From positions 365,835 to 429,834 of the forward strand of contig NZ_SRZY01000027.1 in NCBI RefSeq assembly GCF_006476045.1: a stretch of DNA of 64,000 bases, given 5' to 3'. The position numbers were made by a program, and so were the translations under genes. Under the pieces are notes generated by a model. That model saw only the letters and a list, made by a program, of their open reading frames with translations, did no database searches and was not told the origin of the DNA. This document shows, piece after piece, positions 44,838-53,239 of the stretch; position 1 is the stretch's first letter, and every line of letters starts with the position of its first letter. This DNA is from Sphingobacterium lumbrici (GTDB taxonomy: Bacteria > Bacteroidota > Bacteroidia > Sphingobacteriales > Sphingobacteriaceae).

Positions 44838-45467
44838 ATGAAAAAAATATATTTAATTTTAATAGCGTTTCCATTATTGTTCCAGGCGTGTTCAAAAGAC
44901 AATCCAACTCCCGAAGTAGATCAAGAAGAAGTGAGCGGCTTGACAATTACCTTTACCGAAGTAGAGGCTGAGGCACACGGTGATCATTACGACTACCATG
45001 ACATTGATAATCCGGAGGTAGAGAGTATTACCTTCTCAGGAACGAACTTGCTTCCGGCTGCAGGTGAACACGTTGATCTAGAAGTCGGCAAGTCATATCG
45101 TTTCAATATTAAAATGCTGGATTTTGCCGGTCGCGAAACACAGCAAACTTTTGTAGACCGTGACGATATTCATTACGCTTTTATTTTAGGAGCTCCTGCG
45201 GAATCACTCCACGTACAATACGCTGATGTTAAAACAGATGGCACAAAAGCCAAAGTAGGTGTACAAGGGTATTTCACGGTACTAAAAGAAACAAATAAAT
45301 TTACGTTAAATTATATCATGCGTCACCTTAATCCGGGTGTTAAGACCAATATCGATACAAAAACCGATTGGTCTAATGCCGACTATAAAAAATTTACCGG
45401 CGCTAATGATATAGACATAAAATTTGAATTGCATTTCGTTGAAGATCACGACCATGACAATCATTAA
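44838..45467 (+). CDS. His-rich lipoprotein of the metal-uptake operon
   Basis: A 209-residue lipoprotein with lipobox LFQAC (Cys18). The mature protein has two metal-ligand clusters: AHGDHYDYHDID near residues 49-61 and the C-terminus EDHDHDNH. The middle part is a beta-rich domain (LDFAGRETQQTFVDRDDIHYAF). It starts 10 bp after the receptor gene, so it is the last gene of the operon. Its likely role is binding metal ions at the outer membrane and passing them to the receptor, by analogy with other His-rich surface lipoproteins; this is inferred from composition and context. Confidence 0.72.
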   Translation: MKKIYLILIAFPLLFQACSKDNPTPEVDQEEVSGLTITFTEVEAEAHGDHYDYHDIDNPEVESITFSGTNLLPAAGEHVDLEVGKSYRFNIKMLDFAGRETQQTFVDRDDIHYAFILGAPAESLHVQYADVKTDGTKAKVGVQGYFTVLKETNKFTLNYIMRHLNPGVKTNIDTKTDWSNADYKKFTGANDIDIKFELHFVEDHDHDNH

Positions 45468-45511
45468 TAACTATATTATTAAATAATAGTTTAGGTTTCG
45501 CATAAAAGTCA

Positions 45512-45519
45512 TATTTTTG
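45512..45519 (+). promoter_or_regulatory. -7 box of tRNA-Arg (TATTTTTG)
   Basis: The box ends 7 bases before the first base of the tRNA, so the gene has its own promoter placed to start just ahead of the mature 5' end. Confidence 0.6.
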
Positions 45520-45526
45520 CGAAACG

Positions 45527-45598
45527 GTCCCCGTAGTTCAATGGATAGAATTTCAGATTCCGGTTCTGACGATATGAGTTCGAATCTCGTCGGGGACA
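45527..45598 (+). tRNA. tRNA-Arg (anticodon CCG)
   Basis: Folds as a full cloverleaf: acceptor GTCCCCG/CGGGGAC, D-stem GTTC/GAAT, anticodon stem TCAGA/TCTGA with loop TTCCGGT (anticodon CCG at 45560-45562), short variable loop and T-arm with TTCGAAT. The discriminator is A45598; CCA is not encoded. It reads the rare CGG codon. Confidence 0.93.
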
Positions 45599-45610
45599 CT
45601 TAAAAACTAA

Positions 45611-45642
45611 AGGAATTAGCATAAAGAGCTAATTCCTTTTTT
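45611..45642 (+). terminator. Hairpin terminator after tRNA-Arg
   Basis: AGGAATTAGC (45611-45620) pairs perfectly with GCTAATTCCT (45628-45637), 7-nt loop, followed by six T. The remaining gap to 45756 has no recognisable feature. Confidence 0.8.
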
Positions 45643-45756
45643 CATGCCGTAGCATTACACTATCTAGTCTCATTCCCTGCAAATAACCCATTATAATTAG
45701 CAGCCACATCTTTAGTTATGAAAATTTCATAAAGATTCTGACAGGAAAGATTTTAT

Positions 45757-46980
45757 TTACCTTTCAGGTTTACTCCCGAATTTAATATTTCGCTGACTAC
45801 GATAGATACCTTGTCGGCCGGAAACCACAACCGCTGAAAAACACCCTAGCAAGGCGTATATCCCCACCGAGATACCGAATAATTCTACCGCCATAATCGC
45901 ACAGGCTAGTGGAGTTTTAGTAGAGCCCGCAAATACCGCAACAAAACCGACCGCCGTTAACAGCATGATATCAACCGGAATATACAGCGATAGAGCACTA
46001 GCCAATGTCGCACCAATGAAAAACAAAGGCGTTACTTCTCCACCTTTGAAACCAATACTTAATGTCAAGGTAGTCAACACTATTTTGATAAAAAAATCAT
46101 ACAGCGCTTGAGGTTGTTGAAAGGAATCGACTATCGTTGGTAAACCAAGACCAATATACTTTGTACTCCCCAGACAGATCATGCAGATAATTAACAATAT
46201 ACTTCCTGCAACTATACGTAGATAAGCATTCTGAATACGTTTAAATAATTGACCGAATAGATTTCCAGAATAGATAAACAGCCTCGCTGTTAATCCACAA
46301 AGCAGTCCTAATCCTACAATCCACAAAACATCAAAAGTGATAAAATCTAAAATAATAACGTTGGGATAATGGATGTGGGGTGCATTCCAGACCAAGCTGG
46401 TTAGGTGTGCAAGATAAGCGGTGATAAGGGTGGGAAAGAGAATATGGTACCTTGATTTTCCAACACGGAATAGCTCGACTGCAAAAACAGCCGCTGCCAA
46501 AGGGGTGCCGAATAAAGAAGCAAAACCTGCCGCTATACCACAGCACAATACAATTCGTCTTTCTTTTTTTGTAAGCTGAAGGCGTTTAGAAAACTGATCT
46601 GCTATAGTTGCGCCGTATTGAACAGCAGTACCTTCCCGTCCTGCAGATCCGCCAAATAAATGAGTAAGTAAGGTAGTAAGGATAATTAAAGGTGCCATAA
46701 TCCCCGGAATAGGTAGTGAGGGACGATAATATTCCTCTAAGATCAAATTATTACCCTTATTGGTTCGATCACCATATACGTTATATAGCAACACGATTAA
46801 TAACCCAGCTAAGGGTAATAAAAGGATTAGCCATTTATTTTCTTCTCTTACATCGGTTACGTAATTCAAGGCAAATAAAAATCCTGCAGAAATAGTTCCC
46901 ACAGGAATTCCTATAGCGATTACGATCGTCGACCATTTTATCAACCCATGTAAGCGAACCGATGACGGCAGGATAGACAT
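45757..46980 (-). CDS. ClC-type chloride channel/transporter (no CBS domains)
   Basis: A 407-residue membrane protein with about ten hydrophobic segments. ClC filter motifs are visible: GSAGREGTAVQYG (GREGxxV, about 110-122), GIAAGFASLFGTPLAAAVFAVELF, GFKGGEVTPLFFIGATLAS (GxFxP counterpart with Glu, about 303-321) and GSTKTPLACAIMAVELFG. It belongs to the short voltage-gated chloride channel branch that lacks C-terminal CBS domains. Ion selectivity, and whether it is a channel or an antiporter, cannot be told. It lies 69 bp after the S46 peptidase gene. Confidence 0.85.
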   Translation of the reverse strand: MSILPSSVRLHGLIKWSTIVIAIGIPVGTISAGFLFALNYVTDVREENKWLILLLPLAGLLIVLLYNVYGDRTNKGNNLILEEYYRPSLPIPGIMAPLIILTTLLTHLFGGSAGREGTAVQYGATIADQFSKRLQLTKKERRIVLCCGIAAGFASLFGTPLAAAVFAVELFRVGKSRYHILFPTLITAYLAHLTSLVWNAPHIHYPNVIILDFITFDVLWIVGLGLLCGLTARLFIYSGNLFGQLFKRIQNAYLRIVAGSILLIICMICLGSTKYIGLGLPTIVDSFQQPQALYDFFIKIVLTTLTLSIGFKGGEVTPLFFIGATLASALSLYIPVDIMLLTAVGFVAVFAGSTKTPLACAIMAVELFGISVGIYALLGCFSAVVVSGRQGIYRSQRNIKFGSKPER

Positions 46981-47049
46981 TCGTATATGCAGTCTATAAG
47001 AATGAAATCAAAAGAGCCGTCCACCCAATAATCATTGTATTCATGTCGG

Positions 47050-49215
47050 TCATATCCCCATTTCTTTTAAAATAAATTGAGCATTATCAATTTTGTCCGC
47101 TATCCACAGTACATACCGTATATCCACACCGATAGAACGGCTGTAGCTCTCATTCCACGCGAAGTCATTAATAGTCGCATCATACGAACGGTCAAAATTA
47201 ACACCTATAAGCTCACCGTACGCGTTCATAATAGGGGAACCTGAATTTCCTCCGGTAGTATCCATATTATACAAAATATTAACGGGCACATCGTTTAACT
47301 CTTTTTTGAAATAGGCACCAAAGTTCTTTGCCAACCATGCCTCTTTAATCGCTGCCGGATATACAAATTCTTCGTTACCGGAATTTCCTTTTTCGATCAG
47401 GCCTTTCACGGTTGTGAAAGGAGCCAAATAAGTAGCATCTACCGGATGGTATCCCCGAATATTTCCGAAAGTTAACCGCAAAGTCGAATTGGCATCGGGG
47501 ATGAAATTTTTGTCTTGATAGTGTTCTTTTACAGCAACATAATCTCCCATTAACTTATTCAATATGCCATCCCTTCTTTTTTGTTCGGCATAAAACGGTT
47601 CCAATTCCTTCTCTAGTTCCGTTTCTATACGCAACAGCTCATCGCTATAGCCCAGTAGGGACTTCACGTCTTTTAACACCTCATTTACAACAGATTCTTT
47701 GCTGTTTAATTTTGAATCCGCTATTGCAGTTTGAATAAAACTGCTTGATTCATCTGCCGATTTAAAATTTCTAGCAGTTATAAATTGTATCGTGTTCTTT
47801 CCGTTAAAGGCAGCTGCTTCTGCAAAAAGGTGTCCTGCAATATTTTTATCTACAGATATATGGTAGCTTTCGTAATAGCTATCAAGTTGCTGTCTAACTT
47901 TTTCAATATTAAGATCAAAGATCTGTTGCTGTGCCTGATCTGTACTTCGCTGGGCTACAGCCCGTTTAAACGAATTTAACACATTGGAAACCTGCAACAA
48001 GCGAATACCGTTATAAATATTGTTAAACCACAATTCTCGTTTAGCATCGCTAAATACCAGTTGGTAATGTTGATCTATATCCTGCATTAACGAAGAGTAT
48101 TTGGCTTTCAATTCGGACTTTGAATGGATAAATTGTGCTAAGGCCTCATCTTCCAGTTTTTTTGCACTGATCAAGTCGATATTGCGTAATCCCTTCAACT
48201 TACCGCGGTAATTCTTCATTACATTGGCATTACGTTTAATACGGGTTGCTAGTGCCAGCTCAGTCGCTTTATTGTCTTTTCCAGCCAGGTTCATCTGTTG
48301 ATTTTGGAAATCAAACAGCTCAGAAGTATAGGGGAGTAAATATTTTTGCTGATATTCAATATATTGTGCCGGGCGGTGTCTGAAAGTACGGCCCGGGTAT
48401 CCCAGGATAAACACAAAATCATTTTCATTTACACCCTGAGGATTGATCTTGAGGTGTTTCTTTGGTTTGTAGGGGACATTGGTTTTGGAATATTTGGCAG
48501 AGGAGCCATCTGGTGCCACATACGCTCTTAAAAATGAAAAATCTCCCGTATGTCGCGGCCATACCCAATTATCCGTTTCACCACCGAATTCACCAATATC
48601 TTGACGCGGAATGTAAACCAAACGCACATCTTCAATTGTTTTATAGCGAAAAAGGACGTAGCTTTTTCCAATAAACATTTCAGACACTTCTGCTTTTATG
48701 GTTGGATCTGCAGTTTCGGCTTGTTTTGCTATTTCCGCTCTTTTTTTATTAATGGTATTAATCCGCTGTACCGGGTCTACGATCGTGGCAACTGCATCAA
48801 GGATCTGCTTTGATACATCTTCATACGAATCTGTAATGCGAATCGTCAATCCTTTGGCCTCAATTTCCTGTTCTCTCGAATTGGCTACAAATCCGTTTTC
48901 TAAATAATTAAACTGAGGCGTAGAAGCAAGCTGAACAGCGCTAAAGGCGCAGTGGTGATTGGTGATAATTAGTCCATTTGCCGATACGAATGAACCTGTA
49001 CAGCCGCTTACCTGTACCAATGCATCTACGAGCCCTACTTGTCCGGGATTATAGATGTCTTTTTCATTTATTTTAAGTCCGGCTTTTTTTAATCCAGCTC
49101 TATTCAAGTCACTAAGTGGATACATTCCCTCATCGGGAACCGAAGCTGAATAGTTAAAAACGCCTATACCTAAGAGAAAGGTACATAGTATGGTAGATTT
49201 CCAGTTAATGTGCAT
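47050..49215 (-). CDS. S46 family dipeptidyl-peptidase (DPP11-like)
   Basis: A 721-residue periplasmic exopeptidase with a signal peptide (1-24). Chymotrypsin-like catalytic residues: His in ITNHHCAFS (His88), Asp in the mid-region, and Ser in GGNSGSP (Ser658). Family S46 removes dipeptides from the N-terminus. The residue after NFD at about 676 is Arg (NFDRSYDAT); in the known enzymes an Arg at the corresponding site gives preference for Asp/Glu at P1 (DPP11), while Gly marks DPP7. So acidic dipeptides are the likely products. It supports amino-acid uptake by a peptide-fermenting or proteolytic lifestyle. Transcribed away from oxyR. Confidence 0.88.
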   Translation of the reverse strand: MHINWKSTILCTFLLGIGVFNYSASVPDEGMYPLSDLNRAGLKKAGLKINEKDIYNPGQVGLVDALVQVSGCTGSFVSANGLIITNHHCAFSAVQLASTPQFNYLENGFVANSREQEIEAKGLTIRITDSYEDVSKQILDAVATIVDPVQRINTINKKRAEIAKQAETADPTIKAEVSEMFIGKSYVLFRYKTIEDVRLVYIPRQDIGEFGGETDNWVWPRHTGDFSFLRAYVAPDGSSAKYSKTNVPYKPKKHLKINPQGVNENDFVFILGYPGRTFRHRPAQYIEYQQKYLLPYTSELFDFQNQQMNLAGKDNKATELALATRIKRNANVMKNYRGKLKGLRNIDLISAKKLEDEALAQFIHSKSELKAKYSSLMQDIDQHYQLVFSDAKRELWFNNIYNGIRLLQVSNVLNSFKRAVAQRSTDQAQQQIFDLNIEKVRQQLDSYYESYHISVDKNIAGHLFAEAAAFNGKNTIQFITARNFKSADESSSFIQTAIADSKLNSKESVVNEVLKDVKSLLGYSDELLRIETELEKELEPFYAEQKRRDGILNKLMGDYVAVKEHYQDKNFIPDANSTLRLTFGNIRGYHPVDATYLAPFTTVKGLIEKGNSGNEEFVYPAAIKEAWLAKNFGAYFKKELNDVPVNILYNMDTTGGNSGSPIMNAYGELIGVNFDRSYDATINDFAWNESYSRSIGVDIRYVLWIADKIDNAQFILKEMGI

Positions 49216-49333
49216 AGTAATTTGTTTAATACTTAATGTTCAAAAATACAAAATCTTTTAGGATTGAACTTCATAAATGAGGATTGAAATCTATCGTCCA
49301 TGTCTGACAGTTTGGACCTGCTTATATATTTTG

Positions 49334-49341
49334 TACCTTCG
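49334..49341 (+). promoter_or_regulatory. -7 box of oxyR (TACCTTCG)
   Basis: TACCTTCG lies 19 bp before the ATG at 49361 and within the longer open frame that starts at 49277, which decides for the ATG at 49361. Confidence 0.55.
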
Positions 49342-49360
49342 TATAATTAAAATTTATATC

Positions 49361-50302
49361 ATGACACTTGTCCAGTTAGAATATGTCGTAGCGGTAGATA
49401 CCTACAGAAGTTTTGTGGCTGCTGCCGAAAAATGCTTTGTAACACAACCTACTTTGAGTATGCAGATTCAAAAGTTGGAAGAATCATTAGGAGTCAAAAT
49501 ATTTGATCGGAGTAGACAACCCGTTATTCCTACAGAGGTAGGAATAAAGATCATTCTACAGGCACGTGTGGTACTTACCGAAAGCAAAAAGATCAACGAA
49601 ATCTTACAAGAAAAGAAAGGAGAGTTAGAGGGGCAACTTAAAATAGGAGTGATTCCGACGGTAGCACCTTATCTGCTACCAGATGTCATCACTGCTTTTT
49701 TAAAAAAATATCCGAAACTTCAACTTCAAATCTGGGAATATACTACCGAACGAATTGTTCAGGAGCTAAAGAACGGAGCATTAGACTGCGGCATTCTGTC
49801 TACTCCGCTATCTGAGCATGCAATCCAGGAAACACCTTTATTTTATGAAACCTTTGTCGCATACGTATCGGAGAAAAGCCACCTGTATTTCAACAAAATG
49901 GTGAGTGTAGAAGATATCTCAAAGGAGAAGTTATGGTTATTAAATGAAGGACATTGTATGCGTGGTCAAGTTCTTAATATATGTAATTACAAGCACAATC
50001 AATCGGCTACCGGAACTTTTGAATACAACACAGGAAGTGTGGAAACATTGAAACGAATGGTCGATATCAATGAAGGAATAACCATTCTTCCGGAGCTCAG
50101 TATCCTAAACTACGATGAAGATCAGCTGAATCATGTGCGGTATTTTAAAGCACCTGAACCGGTTAGGGAAATCAGTTTAGTAACCACTCAGAATTTTGTA
50201 AAGAAACAAGCGGTCAATGCGTTGAAAAATGAAATAATGGCTATTGTCCCCGAGCGATTTAAATCGAAGAAGCGAAAAGAGGTAATGGGTTTTGATCTCT
50301 AG
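49361..50302 (+). CDS. oxyR: Hydrogen-peroxide sensing LysR-type regulator OxyR
   Basis: A 313-residue LysR protein from the ATG at 49361. The winged helix (2-60, AAEKCFVTQPTLSMQIQKLEESLG) precedes the sensor domain. The redox cysteines are Cys199 and Cys208 in EGHCMRGQVLNIC, in exactly the numbering and spacing of E. coli OxyR, so a disulphide switch by peroxide is expected. Target genes usually include catalase and peroxiredoxin, not found here. The next gene, a ClC transporter, starts 9 bp later and may be co-transcribed. Confidence 0.9.
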   Translation: MTLVQLEYVVAVDTYRSFVAAAEKCFVTQPTLSMQIQKLEESLGVKIFDRSRQPVIPTEVGIKIILQARVVLTESKKINEILQEKKGELEGQLKIGVIPTVAPYLLPDVITAFLKKYPKLQLQIWEYTTERIVQELKNGALDCGILSTPLSEHAIQETPLFYETFVAYVSEKSHLYFNKMVSVEDISKEKLWLLNEGHCMRGQVLNICNYKHNQSATGTFEYNTGSVETLKRMVDINEGITILPELSILNYDEDQLNHVRYFKAPEPVREISLVTTQNFVKKQAVNALKNEIMAIVPERFKSKKRKEVMGFDL

Positions 50303-50311
50303 TCTATCAAT

Positions 50312-52105
50312 ATGATGAAAGAAAAATTTCTACTCAAGCTGAACCGCGTTAATAAATGGCGGATGCAAAAAATTTCCAATCGAAATTTTTTGGTATTACT
50401 GGCTTTCGTAGTGGGTATTATAGGGGGACTTGCCGCAGCTTTATTAAAAGGAATGACTCACTTCATCGCCTCTACCTTACAAGATGATGTCGATTGGCAC
50501 TATAAATACTCTTTTTATCTGATTTTTCCGTTGATTGGTATTCTGCTGAGTGTATTATACGTTCGGAAGTTTCTAAAGGGAAAGAATTTCGAACACGGTA
50601 TTACGCCGATCATCTATTCCATTTCACGCAAATCGAGCAAGGTTGAATCGCATAATATCTATTCGCAAATCATTACCAGCGCCATTACTGTCGGATTTGG
50701 GGGATCTTCCGGATTGGAAGCACCTATCGCCTATAGCGGAGCAGCTATTGGCTCTAATACAGGCAGAATCTTTGGTCTTAGTTATAAGGAGCTGACCATG
50801 TTATTGGCTTGTGGTGCCGCAGCTGGTATTTCGGGCGCATTCAATAGTCCGGTGGCAGGAATGATTTTTGCCATTGAAATATTATTGCCCGAATTTTCGA
50901 TACCTGCTTTCATTCCGTTATTAATCTCCGCGGCATTGGCAGCGGTTGTTTCAAGATTGCTATATAGTGAACCGCTATTTCATACGGCTGTAACGGACTG
51001 GGCAGTAGAGGCGCTGTTTTTCTATATTTTACTAGCGGTCATCGTTGGAGTTTACTCCATTTATTTTTCCCGGATTAGTCAAGTGGTCAAAAAATGGTTT
51101 TCCTCAATTAAGAATCCGTACAATAAGGTTTGGTTTAGCGGCATCTCACTGGGGCTGATGATTTTTCTATTTCCTACGTTATATGGTGAAGGTTATTTAA
51201 CGATTCAGCAAATCTTGGATGGACATTTTGACGCTATTGTAAAAAACAGCTTGTTCGCCGATTACAGAAATATCGGCTGGGTAATCTTATGTTATACCGT
51301 ACTTACGCTATTTGCAAAATCCTTTGCCGTTTTATTTACGTTAAACGGTGGTGGAAATGGTGGGGTTTTTGGCCCTAGTCTTGTCATGGGTGGACTTATC
51401 GGTTTTGCCTTTGCTTATGGTATGAATCTGACGGGATTAATTCAGCTCAATGTACCAAACTTTGTCATGGCCGGAATGGCGGCCGCACTTAGTGGAGTCA
51501 TGCACGCGCCGCTGACAGGCATGTTTTTGATAGCCGAAATCACCGGGGGATACACATTGATGGTACCTTTGATGCTTGTTGCATCTATTTCCTATCTAAT
51601 TAATCGATCGGTGATGAAGCATTCTATTTACACAAAAGCATTAGCAGAATCCGGCGATTTATTGTCGTATGAGGACAAGGATAGAACAGTACTCAGTATG
51701 ATGAAACTAAGGTATCTGATTGAAACAAATTTTGTTATCCTCCGGCCTGATGAGACACCAAAGGACAGGCAATCTGAGATTATTCATTCAAAGCGTAATA
51801 TTTTTCCCATTGTAGATGTAAAGGGTAAGTTGTTAGGGATTATTTATAGCGAACGTCTGTTTTCGATACTATTGGGTGAGGAAGAAGGCAGCGGTCGGAC
51901 ATTCGAACAGATTGCCCAAAAACCTAACGACATCATTCGAGGAAATGAGAATATGGAAGTCGTGATGGCCAAAATGAATAGGGATGATGTATGGATTCTT
52001 CCGGTAACCGACAGCGATAATCACTATCTAGGTTTTGTTTCTAAATCATCTGTATTTAATAAGTACAGAGCGTTGTTGGTACGGCAGGGGCATTATTTAG
52101 AATAA
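50312..52105 (+). CDS. ClC chloride channel/antiporter with CBS domains
   Basis: A 597-residue protein. The membrane part (about 25-440) has GGSSGLEAPIAYSGAAIG (about 128-145, the GxEGP region), GISGAFNSPVAGMIFAIEI, GGNGGVFGPSLVMGG (GxFxP, about 347-361) and GVMHAPLTGMFLIAEIT. The C-terminal 130 residues hold two CBS motifs that may bind adenine nucleotides. The Glu of GLEAP is the proton-gating residue in antiporters of this family. Placed 9 bp after oxyR. Convergent with ribE through a shared hairpin. Confidence 0.88.
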   Translation: MMKEKFLLKLNRVNKWRMQKISNRNFLVLLAFVVGIIGGLAAALLKGMTHFIASTLQDDVDWHYKYSFYLIFPLIGILLSVLYVRKFLKGKNFEHGITPIIYSISRKSSKVESHNIYSQIITSAITVGFGGSSGLEAPIAYSGAAIGSNTGRIFGLSYKELTMLLACGAAAGISGAFNSPVAGMIFAIEILLPEFSIPAFIPLLISAALAAVVSRLLYSEPLFHTAVTDWAVEALFFYILLAVIVGVYSIYFSRISQVVKKWFSSIKNPYNKVWFSGISLGLMIFLFPTLYGEGYLTIQQILDGHFDAIVKNSLFADYRNIGWVILCYTVLTLFAKSFAVLFTLNGGGNGGVFGPSLVMGGLIGFAFAYGMNLTGLIQLNVPNFVMAGMAAALSGVMHAPLTGMFLIAEITGGYTLMVPLMLVASISYLINRSVMKHSIYTKALAESGDLLSYEDKDRTVLSMMKLRYLIETNFVILRPDETPKDRQSEIIHSKRNIFPIVDVKGKLLGIIYSERLFSILLGEEEGSGRTFEQIAQKPNDIIRGNENMEVVMAKMNRDDVWILPVTDSDNHYLGFVSKSSVFNKYRALLVRQGHYLE

Positions 52106-52107
52106 CA

Positions 52108-52146
52108 AAAAAATAATGCTCTTAGCTTCTAAGAGCCATTATTTTT
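52108..52146. terminator. Bidirectional terminator between the ClC gene and ribE
   Basis: An imperfect inverted repeat (AAAAATAATG-CTCTTAG with CTAAGAG-CCATTATTTTT) flanked by A- and T-runs lies between two convergent genes and includes the ribE stop. Confidence 0.65.
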
Positions 52147-52712
52147 GAAACGTATTTTCCGACAATATCGAATTCGATGTTAACTTCCGATCCCACTTCC
52201 ACCTGTTTAAGATTCGTGTGCTCTATTGTGTAAGGAATGATGGCAACAGAAAAGCGATCAGCCTTTGAGTTTACGACGGTAAGACTTATACCATTTACTG
52301 TGACAGAACCTTTTTCTACCGTAATGTTACTTTTGGAAGAATCATATTGAAACGTAAATAACCAACTTCCATCCTGATCTTCTTTTTCAATACAAATAGC
52401 AGTTTGATCTACATGTCCTTGTACAATATGTCCGTCAAAACGACCATTCGCTTGTGTACATCTTTCTATATTCATCAGATCTCCCTCTTTCAGGCTCTTC
52501 AGATTTGTCTTGCTCAATGTTTCATCAATAGCTGTTACTTGATGAGTTGTGTCATCCAGGGCAACCACAGTCAGGCATACACCGTTGTGTGCAACACTTT
52601 GATCTATTTTTAGCTCCCGAGAAATAGAAGATTCGATATACAAGTGAATATTGGTTTGTTCCCTTTCAATTTTTTTAACGACTCCTAATGTCTCAATAAT
52701 GCCTGTAAACAT
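52122..52712 (-). CDS. ribE: Riboflavin synthase, alpha subunit
   Basis: A 196-residue protein with two tandem lumazine-binding domains (1-96 and 97-190). The start MFTGIIETLGVV is diagnostic, as are GVCLTVV (about 44-50) and the second copy VNGISLTVV (about 140-148). It condenses two 6,7-dimethyl-8-ribityllumazine into riboflavin. The gene is alone, not in a rib operon, and I see no FMN riboswitch in front of it. A 12-bp inverted repeat overlies its promoter spacer. Confidence 0.94.
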   Translation of the reverse strand: MFTGIIETLGVVKKIEREQTNIHLYIESSISRELKIDQSVAHNGVCLTVVALDDTTHQVTAIDETLSKTNLKSLKEGDLMNIERCTQANGRFDGHIVQGHVDQTAICIEKEDQDGSWLFTFQYDSSKSNITVEKGSVTVNGISLTVVNSKADRFSVAIIPYTIEHTNLKQVEVGSEVNIEFDIVGKYVSKIMALRS

Positions 52713-52731
52713 AGTTTTAAATAGATTTACA

Positions 52732-52770
52732 CAAACTTAGTAAAGATTTCTATCATAAAGAAATCTTTAC
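52732..52770 (-). promoter_or_regulatory. ribE promoter with 12-bp inverted repeat
   Basis: The -7 box TAAGTTTG (52732-52739, minus strand) is 19 bases from the ATG at 52712. Directly upstream, GTAAAGATTTCT (52740-52751) and its exact complement (52759-52770) form an inverted repeat with a 7-nt spacer, in the -33 to -10 window. A repressor or regulator site is possible. Confidence 0.5.
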
Positions 52771-52932
52771 AGTTTACCTTCGGTGAGCTCACTTGCCCTC
52801 CTGTATGCGATCAAGCCCGGCTCTCATCCGCCTTTGGCAAAACTATTGGATGAAACTTAAATAAATGAGCCGTTTTAAAAAAAAATAAAAAAAAATTTGC
52901 AAGAGTGTAAAATGTACACTATCTTTGTGTCA

Positions 52933-52998
52933 TCATAATTTAGGTTTATAATTGGTTAGTAAAGGTTTTCATTCTCCCCGTTTGAAAACCTTTTTTTT
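52933..52998 (+). ncRNA. Candidate small RNA, copy 1
   Basis: TTTG (52896-52899), 20-bp spacer and TATCTTTG (52920-52927) form a perfect promoter. The predicted RNA of about 65 nt contains TTTAGGTTTATAATTGG, then an 11-bp perfect stem (52961-52971 with 52983-52993) around the C-rich loop TTCTCCCCGTT, ending in eight T. The 63 bp from 52928 equal 26692-26630 on the other strand with one mismatch. There is no usable open frame. The C-rich loop might be a base-pairing seed for G-rich mRNA sites, as in other bacterial sRNAs. Confidence 0.72.
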
Positions 52999-53070
52999 GT
53001 TTTCTATTTTCCTGATAATCAAAAGTTTAATTTCTTATAAGTAAATAATATTGCTTTTTTTGTTCAAACA

Positions 53071-53183
53071 TTTGGACGCTAAATAATAATATCGTTATAT
53101 TTGCAATAGGTTTAGGTTGATTACCTCATCAAGAGGTTATTTTATAAAGCTTGGAAAATCGCCCGATTGTTCCAAGCTTTTTT
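53071..53183 (+). ncRNA. Second small RNA candidate (unrelated sequence)
   Basis: A promoter TTTG (53071-53074)-21 bp-TATATTTG (53096-53103) is followed by a predicted RNA from about 53109. It has a small hairpin ACCTC-ATCAA-GAGGT (53123-53137) and a 10-bp terminator stem (53146-53155 with 53171-53180) with a C-containing 15-nt loop, then six T to 53183. Like copy 1 it contains TTTAGGTT near the start, and the general plan is alike. No protein is encoded. The coordinates given include the promoter. Confidence 0.55.
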
Positions 53184-53239
53184 GTTTCAACGAATATTTG
53201 CCGTCACTTATTTAATCAGCGTCTAACACCGATTTACCT

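Noticed and set aside
49277..49360. Longer N-terminus of OxyR (28 extra residues)
   Set aside because: The -7 box at 49334-49341 lies inside it, and the helix-turn-helix family start MTLVQLEYVVAV begins at 49361.
52713..52932. FMN riboswitch before ribE
   Set aside because: None of the conserved RFN-element helices or the typical AGGAUA core could be seen; only a 12-bp inverted repeat at the promoter is present.
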